Assembly: GCA_046496595.1 (NCBI GenBank)
Contig: JAWOGU010000413.1
Coordinates: forward strand, 1 to 5,313
Source: GCA-2746795 sp046496595
GTDB lineage: Bacteria; Chloroflexota; Anaerolineae; Promineifilales; Promineifilaceae
Length of the DNA: 5,313 nt
Direction: 5' to 3'
Shown here: positions 1 through 4,976 of the stretch, piece after piece
Layout of the letters: each line of letters starts with the position of its first letter
How positions within the stretch are numbered: position 1 is the stretch's first letter
The notes under the pieces: generated by a model
The model's input: only the letters and a program-made list of their open reading frames with translations
Told to the model about the DNA's origin: nothing
The model's database searches: none
Translations under genes and position numbers: made by a program

Positions 1-422
1 AGCTGAAAGAGCGGCCCGACACGGCCGTGTGGCAACTGGTGGCCAAGTACGGCCTGGCGCAGCAGCGCCTGCCGCTGGCGTTGCAGTTCGAGATCGTCGG
101 CCCCGGCGTCCAGAAGAACCGCCTGGGCTTGAAAGAGCTGGACCTGCGGCTGTTCAACGTCTGGCACATCGACCAGCGGCGTTACCTCGACTTCGCCGAC
201 ATGCTGGCCGTCGCGCAGAGCCTGGGCCTGCCGGTGGTGGAACTGGTGGAGGTGGGCGAGGCCTTCGACCTGAGCGACGACGAGGCGCTGCGCCGCTACG
301 CCGAGCGCACCTACCCCAACGGCGCCCCGGCCGAAGGCGTAGTCATCCGTCCGACGCAGGAGATGCGGGTCGACGGCGAGCGGCTGAGCTTCAAGGTGAT
401 CAACTTGTTGTATCGTGATTGA
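1..422 (+). CDS. RNA ligase, DRB0094/Rnl5-like, C-terminal part (5' end outside window)
   Basis: The first whole codon is at 3 and the frame stays open to a TGA at 420-422, giving 139 residues with no start inside the window. The visible part carries nucleotidyltransferase-superfamily ligase motifs in the right order: FEIVGPGVQ with a downstream LFNVW (motif III/IIIa region, about 87-170), EGVVIRP (motif IV, 333-353) and SFKVIN (motif V, about 387-404). Such enzymes form an enzyme-adenylate on the motif I lysine, transfer AMP to an RNA 5'-phosphate and seal nicks; in Deinococcus DRB0094 the sealed strand has an RNA 3'-OH end. The motif I lysine and the N-terminal domain lie upstream of the window. 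The protein ends soon after motif V, as I recall for this family, so the 3' end looks intact. Codons are strongly GC-rich, unlike the central block. Family assignment is confident; the exact subfamily is less so. Confidence 0.85.
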   Translation, partial: LKERPDTAVWQLVAKYGLAQQRLPLALQFEIVGPGVQKNRLGLKELDLRLFNVWHIDQRRYLDFADMLAVAQSLGLPVVELVEVGEAFDLSDDEALRRYAERTYPNGAPAEGVVIRPTQEMRVDGERLSFKVINLLYRD

Positions 423-434
423 TGCGGTGACGCC

Positions 435-626
435 GTGCATCACGAATGCGGCTGTAGGCGCCGTGGCAATTCGTGCAAGCTGACGCACGAGCTGTGGCCT
501 TTCTGGTCGATGTTGCCGTTGAGACCCCGTCGTACGCGCCAACATCACCATGCCCAAGGGGATCCTGGAGCGCTTGGTCCTGACTTCGATGAGCCAATCG
601 ACGGTCTCGAGGACTACGTGCCGTGA
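435..626 (+). pseudogene. Broken Phd/VapB-like antitoxin, only C-terminal tail recognisable
   Basis: The open frame runs from a GTG at 435 (63 residues) or an ATG at 510 (38 residues). Only the last 35 or so residues look like an antitoxin: an Arg/Pro-rich linker (LRPRRTRQ), an AQGD segment where the family usually has AKG, then PDFDEPIDGLEDYVP. That acidic FDEP tail is typical of Phd/YefM-type antitoxins paired with PIN toxins that start MKLLLDTH. The N-terminal DNA-binding fold of about 50 residues is absent: residues 1-27 are Cys/His/Trp-rich and unlike Phd, and I did not find the missing part in the other frames upstream. The stop overlaps the toxin start as GTGA (623-626), the usual coupled arrangement. 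The tail may still bind toxin, but autoregulation through the DNA-binding domain should be lost. The assignment rests on the tail motif and the neighbour. Confidence 0.55.
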
Positions 627-976
627 AGCTCCTCCTCGACACCCACGCTTTCCTATGGTCCATCGCAGGTGACAGTCAACTGGATAGCCACGCTCGACGG
701 CTGATCGAGGATTTTGGCAATGAACGCTATCTGAGCTTAGACAGCATCTGTGAGATCACCATTAAGTCCAGCCTCGGTCGCCTGGTAGTGCCAACGCCAC
801 CCAGTGCCCTGATTCGAGAACACGTCTGGGCCAATGCTATCATCCTTCTGCCGATAATGCCGGAACACTTTGACTACACGCGCTACCCTCGCCACGACCC
901 CGCCACCACCATCGGCCGCAAGCAGCGCAGCAATCCGTATTTGCAGGTGGAGGTGGTGAATTTGTTCGAGGGTTGA
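623..976 (+). CDS. vapC: VapC-like PIN-domain toxin with replaced C-terminus (probably inactive)
   Basis: This 117-residue protein starts at a GTG overlapping the antitoxin stop. The first 90 or so residues are a clear PIN domain: LLLDTHAFLW with the first metal-binding Asp at residue 6, ARRLIED at 24-30, LSLDSICEITIKSSLGRL with Glu44, and LLPIMPEHF at 75-83. VapC toxins are Mg-dependent RNases that usually cut tRNA or rRNA. Intact relatives continue with an HHRDPFDRLLIAQA-type segment that supplies the remaining acidic residues, and run to about 125-130 residues. Here the sequence leaves the family at RHDP (residues 90-93, near base 902) and ends with an unrelated ATTIGRK ... NPYLQVEVVNLFEG tail. 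Neither alternative frame restores the family sequence, so a recombination or deletion junction is more likely than a simple frameshift. The missing acidic cluster argues against RNase activity. The PIN call is confident; loss of function is inferred. Confidence 0.75.
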   Translation: MKLLLDTHAFLWSIAGDSQLDSHARRLIEDFGNERYLSLDSICEITIKSSLGRLVVPTPPSALIREHVWANAIILLPIMPEHFDYTRYPRHDPATTIGRKQRSNPYLQVEVVNLFEG

Positions 977-1298
977 GAGGTTTCCGCGTAGCGAGTACAG
1001 CGGATACCGTGATCGTCTCCTTACCGGCTTACTCTCAACGCCACAGGTATCTGACACAGACCGCCGGTTGAGCACCAGACAGCTTCTAAGTGGCGATGAA
1101 GCTCAACGCCGTGTAACAGATCAACGTAGGACAGGGTGAAGGTGATCGAGAGTACCGTCTTACTATCTGCGAGGCGATATGCCATGGTTGCTACGATTAG
1201 CTTAGCGCTCATTCGCGTTGGGGCCTGGATTTGGACCAAGAACACGTTGGGCTGTGCCGATTATTGCTCAGACTAGGGGGCTGACAACTCACAACTGT
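977..1298 (+). other. Intergenic stretch with no supported gene
   Basis: About 320 bases between the vapC-like gene and the promoter of the methyltransferase operon. Both strands carry only short open frames (a minus-strand one spans 1021-1245) with no recognisable motif, no good ribosome binding site and no resemblance to a protein I know. I see no tRNA, no convincing terminator hairpin and no insertion-sequence ends. A 9-base CTCAACGCC occurs twice (about 1033 and 1103), which may be chance. Composition is intermediate, so this may be eroded sequence around the left edge of the inserted block. Confidence 0.4.
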
Positions 1299-1328
1299 TT
1301 GATCCTTTTCGGTCTATCGTGCTATAAT
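1299..1328 (+). promoter_or_regulatory. Sigma70-type promoter with extended -10 for the methyltransferase operon
   Basis: A -35-like TTGATC (1299-1304) is separated by 18 bases from a perfect TATAAT (1323-1328), preceded by TGC (1320-1322) to make an extended -10. Transcription would start near 1335, about 186 nt ahead of the methyltransferase start. No comparable promoter is evident closer to that gene. A tandem ACAACTC/ACAACTG pair at 1284-1297 sits just upstream of the -35 and could be a binding site, though this is weak. I see no obvious controller (C-protein) gene in the window. Confidence 0.65.
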
Positions 1329-1334
1329 CATGTC

Positions 1335-1521
1335 TCACGAATTCCTGTGGTACTCTGCGCGGTTTTCGTGCTAATCATGGGCATATGTGTATGTGTCGCA
1401 TTCTCTGGCATTACAAGTATCGCCGGTTCACAAAGCCAGCTATGTGTTTCACCGTCGTTTCACTTTCTGATAACAAGACAACTGATTCATTGGCTTTCGA
1501 GATAGATTTTGAGGGTTATTT
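1335..1521 (+). other. Long 5' leader of the methyltransferase operon
   Basis: About 186 transcribed bases are predicted between the promoter and the GTG at 1522. An open frame covers part of it (1218-1505, hydrophobic in the middle), but it begins upstream of the promoter and has no ribosome binding site, so I do not call it a gene. A weak CTGGC ... GCCAG pairing (about 1405-1440) and two GTTTCAC copies separated by 4 bases (near 1446-1463) are the only structures noticed. GAGGG at 1511-1515, six bases before the GTG, is the ribosome binding site. Confidence 0.4.
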
Positions 1522-2451
1522 GTGGGCACGAAGACCAAGACATTTGGCGTAGGGCGCCGGGAAGGCCATGATTCATCTGCCTTCTATGATCGGCAACTTA
1601 TGCCCATTGTAGAGACAACGGATGCTACTGTCGTCGACAACGCCATAGTTGACAGGATTTTCGTCGAGTCGGCAGTTTCCATGCGGCAATTGGAATCCAA
1701 CAGTGTGGCACTCATGGTTACCTCGCCACCTTATCACGTTGGGAAGGATTATGACACGGGAGGTTCGTTTGGCGAGTACCTCGATATGCTAGAGGATGTG
1801 TTCGCTGAGACATACCGGGTGTTGGAGCCAGGTGGTCGTGCCGTCATCAATGTAGCAAACTTAGGCCGTCGCCCCTATGTGCCGCTATCGCATTTTGTAA
1901 CCGAGCGCATGCTTAGAACTGGTTTTTTGATGCGGGCTGAAATCATATGGAAGAAGGGGAAAGGTGCCAGCGGTAATTGCGCATGGGGAAGCTGGCGCTC
2001 ACCAGCTAATCCGGTCATTCGTGACATACATGAATACTGCCTTTGTTTCTCGAAGGGCCGTTTTGATCGAGTTCGAAAGGGAAAGGCAACTATAGGGCGG
2101 GACGAATTCCTATCGGGAACGTTGTCGATTTGGGAGTTGGCACCGGAGTCTGCTAAACGTGTCAAGCATCCAGCGCCGTTTCCTGTTGAATTGCCAAAAC
2201 GATTCATTGAACTCTATACCTTTGAGAATGATCTTGTGCTGGACCCATTCTTAGGAAGTGGAACCACAGCTGTCGCAGCGGTCTTAACCAGACGGCATTA
2301 TGTCGGATATGAAATCAACGCCGACTACTGCGAATTAGCCGAACAGCGAATTGCAGAGGCGCAAGAGAAAATACGTGTTGAAGAATGGCTAGCCGGTGAT
2401 ACGAGCAAGCTAATGCACGGAAATGAGGAAACAAGGGATGCAGAAGGTTGA
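1522..2451 (+). CDS. Site-specific DNA methyltransferase, beta class (N4-cytosine or N6-adenine)
   Basis: This 309-residue enzyme should transfer a methyl group from S-adenosylmethionine to an exocyclic amino group in a specific DNA site. Catalytic motif IV is TSPPY (67-71). It precedes the SAM-binding motif I, LDPFLGSGTTAVAA (240-253), followed by motif II YVGYEIN (260-266). Motif X-like HPAPFPVELPKRFIELY lies at 216-232. The IV-then-I order defines the beta class, and Ser in SPPY favours N4-cytosine, though N6-adenine enzymes with this motif exist. The stretch WGSWRSPANPVIRDIHEYCLCFSKG (155-179, given here in two overlapping halves: WGSWRSPANPV and VIRDIHEYCLCFSKG) matches a conserved block I associate with this group. 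The GTG start is chosen because GAGGG lies six bases upstream and the first residues (GVGRREGHDSSAFYDRQL) read like a real conserved N-terminus. It leads a tight three-gene operon and overlaps the next gene. All motifs look intact. The target sequence cannot be read from the protein. Confidence 0.92.
   Translation: MGTKTKTFGVGRREGHDSSAFYDRQLMPIVETTDATVVDNAIVDRIFVESAVSMRQLESNSVALMVTSPPYHVGKDYDTGGSFGEYLDMLEDVFAETYRVLEPGGRAVINVANLGRRPYVPLSHFVTERMLRTGFLMRAEIIWKKGKGASGNCAWGSWRSPANPVIRDIHEYCLCFSKGRFDRVRKGKATIGRDEFLSGTLSIWELAPESAKRVKHPAPFPVELPKRFIELYTFENDLVLDPFLGSGTTAVAAVLTRRHYVGYEINADYCELAEQRIAEAQEKIRVEEWLAGDTSKLMHGNEETRDAEG
2425..2430 (+). promoter_or_regulatory. Ribosome binding site choosing the start at 2438
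   Basis: GAGGAA lies inside the methyltransferase 3' end, seven bases before the ATG at 2438. The other in-frame ATG, at 2423, has only a weak CACGGA upstream. The site therefore favours 2438, with translation coupled to the methyltransferase stop at 2449-2451. Confidence 0.55.
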
Positions 2452-3352
2452 TTTTCAGGCACGGGCTACGAAGGAAGGTCGCAATGCCCAAGCAATGGCG
2501 AAGGGAGTGATCGAGACCTGCGGTTTTGAACAGGTTAGAGTAAACGAGCGGCTAGGTTCCGCAGGGATTACGGCTAATCTTGTGGGAACAAGCAAGCATG
2601 GCCGAAAATGGTACTTTATCGTGTCTGGTGCCATCGCAACGAAACGTCCCGGCTTGGTACGCACAGATACCGTGTTTAAGGTCCTTGGAAAGAGCTCGGT
2701 GCTGGCACAAGAGAGTATAGAACCCGTGGTATTACTTACCACAAATCTTCCGGTTTCAGGCAGTGAAGGTGATCGGGCATTGCGCGCTACACAAGGACGC
2801 GTTTTCTTTGATGCAATGGAGATGCTTTCGGTTGGTTCCCGACGTCGTTTGGGTATTTACGCGCATGCAGATGCGGTGACTCGGCCGCTTCCTGGGTTTT
2901 GGTCACTAGAGGATTTGTACGGACCAACGCTCGGTGCAGCCAATCCACTTGGAGCGCCTCGCAGCGCTCCCTTGACCAGAACCGGTGATCCATTCGGAGC
3001 GTTAGTACCTCGAGCTGCGCGGAGCATGGGCCACAGGCTTAAGCTTTTTATTCCGAGCCAAACCCAAGATGGTCACTTGATTTCCGATGAAAGACGCCAA
3101 AGCGTTTTAGCATGGGCAAAAAGCGAACTGATCACGCTGGGTGGTGGCGTAACCAGCCATGAAGCTCGCGGCCACTGGGTGAACCCGCTCGGTGGCATGG
3201 CAGATGAAAATGTCATTGTTCTCGAAACTTACTTCGCCAAAGCGCCATCGAACAATGGGGTTGCATCTTTGGTAAGAAGTATCCTTCAAGATTTGGATCA
3301 AGCCGCAGTTGCAGTCGTGCTGGACGATCGTATGTATGAGTTCACAGAATAG
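2438..3352 (+). CDS. Unrecognised methyltransferase-linked protein, possible PD-(D/E)xK-fold N-terminal domain
   Basis: 304 residues from ATG 2438 (309 from ATG 2423); I cannot assign it to a named family. The N-terminal part (about 17-105) reads as helix-strand-strand-strand-helix-strand: AQAMAKGVIETCGF, then EQVRVNERLGSAG, ITANLVG, RKWYFIVSGA, then RTDTVFKVLGKSSVLAQ and PVVLLTTNLP. That is the order of a PD-(D/E)xK or Mrr-like nuclease core. At the expected catalytic spots there is Asn47 and IVSG (61-64) rather than Asp and ExK, so it is either degenerate, atypical, or a recognition subunit. After a Pro/Gly-rich linker (148-190) a second domain (about 199-304) shows LKLFIPSQ, LGGGVTSHEARGHWV (234-248) and VIVLETYFA, like a small alpha/beta domain. 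It overlaps the methyltransferase by 14 bases and is followed by the next gene after 8 bases, so the three are probably one operon. A role as restriction or accessory subunit is inference from context. Confidence 0.8.
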   Translation: MQKVDFQARATKEGRNAQAMAKGVIETCGFEQVRVNERLGSAGITANLVGTSKHGRKWYFIVSGAIATKRPGLVRTDTVFKVLGKSSVLAQESIEPVVLLTTNLPVSGSEGDRALRATQGRVFFDAMEMLSVGSRRRLGIYAHADAVTRPLPGFWSLEDLYGPTLGAANPLGAPRSAPLTRTGDPFGALVPRAARSMGHRLKLFIPSQTQDGHLISDERRQSVLAWAKSELITLGGGVTSHEARGHWVNPLGGMADENVIVLETYFAKAPSNNGVASLVRSILQDLDQAAVAVVLDDRMYEFTE

Positions 3353-3360
3353 GGAGTTAT

Positions 3361-4368
3361 GTGCCTAACCTAAGTACAGAAGTCACTGAAGTTGTTACTG
3401 GGCTGGGAATGCTGGGTTTTCAGACAGTCGATGAGGCTGTGCTATCACGCTCATCAACTATGATTGACGTGAGTGAAAGCGTGTGGAATAGAGTCATTGA
3501 TGCCGTCGCTGGCGGACCACTGAGGGCTATCGCTCATGCCGCATGGGAGAATGGGCGCGCCTTTCTTGAAGCTGAGTATGGACTACGACGTAGGACACCT
3601 CTACGTATCGAGTGGAGGGGACCAAACCAGACGCCGAGTTTCGAGATGTTGCCTATCGACCTTCGTATCGATCACGTTTTTCTTGTGAGCTGTAAGTACC
3701 TTTCGCGCATCCTCTTCAACTGTTCTCCTCCTCATCTCTTTGATCGGTTGTTGGCCAGTCGCCACGGACCAAATCCCGATTGGTATATGGAGGTGGCAGG
3801 CGATGCGTACTTAAGTTTCTACTCCGAAGTGCGACGCTTCCTGGCACCACGCGTTAGTTTACCCGATGATTTGAGTAACTTGGGCCGAGATAACCGCGAT
3901 GTCATAGCATTGGAGTTAAGAGGTCGCAATTTGCCAGTCCAGTTACGCGACCCGTATCGAATGTTTTGTGCTGCGGTGAGTACTGCCACGGCAGAAAGGT
4001 GGCAAGGTCATCTTACATCAGTTGCTGCGCGTGAAGAAATGCTTTGGAGACTTCTGAGGTTTGGAAGCGCTCCCTACTATGTGCTGGGTAGTTCGAGGAC
4101 AGACTCCATTCGGCTTCGTGTCTATACCCCTTGGGACTGGCGACGCGAATTCTCGTTGCGCTCTTTTGAGGTTTTTGCCGATCTTATGGCAGGCCAACCC
4201 ATAGTGCGTTGGAAGTCAATTGTCCGGCGTAGAACGAATCGAGCCGAACAAGAAATTGATGGTCATGTAGAGGTGCGTTGGAGCCATGGTCGTTTCGGGG
4301 GCTATCCTGAAGCGAAAGTGTACCTTGATACTCCGCATGACCAAGTGCCAGGTTATGTGCCTCTTTAA
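3361..4368 (+). CDS. Unrecognised methyltransferase-linked protein, candidate nuclease subunit
   Basis: 335 residues from a GTG with AGGGAG (3351-3356) four bases upstream, overlapping the previous stop codon. The ATG two bases earlier (3359) is in another frame and stops after four codons. I do not recognise a named family. The most suggestive segment is PIDLRIDHVFLVSCKYLSRIL (98-118; key residues Asp100, Asp104, Ser110, Lys112). An Asp before a hydrophobic strand ending in SxK resembles PD-(D/E)xK nucleases in which Ser replaces the first Glu/Asp, as in Cfr10I-type enzymes, though their full spacing pattern is not met. Other ordered blocks are DWYMEVAGDAYLSFY (140-154), LWRLLRFGSAPYYVLG (228-243), VYTPWDWRREF (254-264) and a motif-like C-terminus, GHVEVRWSHGRFGG (301-314) with YLDTPH ... 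VPGYVPL. No signal peptide or membrane segment is seen, so it should be cytoplasmic. As last gene of the operon it is my preferred candidate for the cutting or targeting component; this is inference. Confidence 0.82.
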   Translation: MPNLSTEVTEVVTGLGMLGFQTVDEAVLSRSSTMIDVSESVWNRVIDAVAGGPLRAIAHAAWENGRAFLEAEYGLRRRTPLRIEWRGPNQTPSFEMLPIDLRIDHVFLVSCKYLSRILFNCSPPHLFDRLLASRHGPNPDWYMEVAGDAYLSFYSEVRRFLAPRVSLPDDLSNLGRDNRDVIALELRGRNLPVQLRDPYRMFCAAVSTATAERWQGHLTSVAAREEMLWRLLRFGSAPYYVLGSSRTDSIRLRVYTPWDWRREFSLRSFEVFADLMAGQPIVRWKSIVRRRTNRAEQEIDGHVEVRWSHGRFGGYPEAKVYLDTPHDQVPGYVPL

Positions 4369-4639
4369 GATGTGACTGGAAGACTGTGCTGTTGATGTCT
4401 GAGAGTCGCCCCAAGTGGACAGAAAACGAAAGTAGCGGCGTCCCTCAACTGGTTTGATGGATTTCCTCAAATGGAAGGTACAGTCGCTCAAAATCAGATT
4501 GCCAGCGGAAAGCATTTTGCAGCCTAAGATCATCCCTAAATTGTGTTCAAGGAAGAAAGAGATTATGCCTACGGTGCTACAACCACTGCCAAAGTCGTTC
4601 CATTGTAGACAGGCCCCCTGACCGGAGAGTGCAAGGCAA
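4369..4639 (+). other. Intergenic gap after the methyltransferase operon, no supported gene
   Basis: These 271 bases separate the last operon gene from the nucleotidyltransferase. A long minus-strand open frame crosses the gap (4216-4821) but runs antisense through two real genes and shows no motif. A tiny 18-codon frame at 4565-4621 has an AAGGAAG upstream but nothing else in its favour. I see no strong GC-rich hairpin with a T run, no tRNA and no insertion-sequence ends. This is probably the right edge of the lower-GC block. Confidence 0.4.
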
Positions 4640-4960
4640 ATGGACAAATCGACTGACGCAGTCTTGGCCGAGATCACCCAACGCATTGTGGCCGTCAGCG
4701 ACCCGCAACAAATCATCCTGTTCGGTTCCCAGGCGCGTGGCGACGCTGGCAGTGATAGCGACCTTGACATCCTGGTAATCAAAGATGACGTTGAGTCGTT
4801 AAGCGCCGAGGCAGCTCGCATCTATCGCGCCTTGGCTGGTCTGAGCACGCCCGTGGATGTGGTGGTAGCCCGTTCAGATTACGTGCGGCGCCATCGCGAC
4901 GTGATCGGCACGATTGTGCGCCCGGCCCTACGTGAGGGGAGAGTGCTCTATGTCCGATGA
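4640..4960 (+). CDS. mntA: MNT-type nucleotidyltransferase antitoxin (MntA-like), toxin partner lost
   Basis: 106 residues of minimal nucleotidyltransferase. The signature GS-x10-DxD is exact: Gly29-Ser30, ten residues, Asp41-Leu-Asp43 (LFGSQARGDAGSDSDLDILV), with the third metal-binding Asp at 73 in PVDVVVA. The C-terminal REGRVLYVR ending is common in the family. In studied HEPN/MNT modules MntA neutralises the HEPN RNase HepT by adding AMP units to a tyrosine near its active site. The ATG is supported by GGAGAG ten bases upstream and AAGG three bases upstream. The gene's last 11 bases overlap the ATG of what should be the hepT gene, but that frame closes after eight codons, so this copy is an orphan. 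All catalytic residues are present, so the enzyme may still be active. Codons are more GC-rich than in the central operon, in line with the flanks. Confidence 0.88.
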   Translation: MDKSTDAVLAEITQRIVAVSDPQQIILFGSQARGDAGSDSDLDILVIKDDVESLSAEAARIYRALAGLSTPVDVVVARSDYVRRHRDVIGTIVRPALREGRVLYVR

Positions 4961-4976
4961 GCAAAGGGTAATGTGA
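4950..4976 (+). pseudogene. HEPN toxin (HepT-like) start remnant, eight codons
   Basis: An ATG at 4950 inside the nucleotidyltransferase 3' end opens a frame reading MSDEQRVM, then TGA at 4974-4976. The position (overlapping the MNT stop) and the polar MSDEQR opening are what I expect for a HEPN partner gene, whose protein is normally well over 100 residues. Everything after about codon 6 is gone and replaced by the start region of the acetyltransferase. Calling it a hepT remnant depends on the position plus a very short match, so it is plausible but not provable from eight codons. Confidence 0.4.

Noticed and set aside
1021..1245. 74-codon minus-strand open frame in the left gap
   Set aside because: No recognisable motif, start context or partner gene; length is within chance for this region.
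1284..1297. Tandem ACAACTC/ACAACTG next to the -35, as a controller-protein operator
   Set aside because: Too short and imperfect, with no dyad symmetry and no C-protein gene in the window; noted only as a possible site.
1330..1374. 14-codon frame MSHEFLWYSARFSC right after the -10 box
   Set aside because: Its start codon lies before the predicted transcription start, so it would not be on the transcript.
1218..1505. 95-codon + strand open frame with a hydrophobic middle
   Set aside because: It starts upstream of the promoter, contains the -35 and -10 boxes, has no ribosome binding site and ends just before the methyltransferase; best explained as leader sequence.
4565..4621. 18-codon frame preceded by AAGGAAG
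   Set aside because: Shine-Dalgarno-like spacing is acceptable, but the peptide has no features and ends just before the MNT gene; no reason to call it a gene without conservation data.
4216..4821. 201-codon minus-strand open frame
   Set aside because: It lies antisense to the ends of two well-supported genes, has no ribosome binding site or domain motif, and its composition is that of a complementary shadow.
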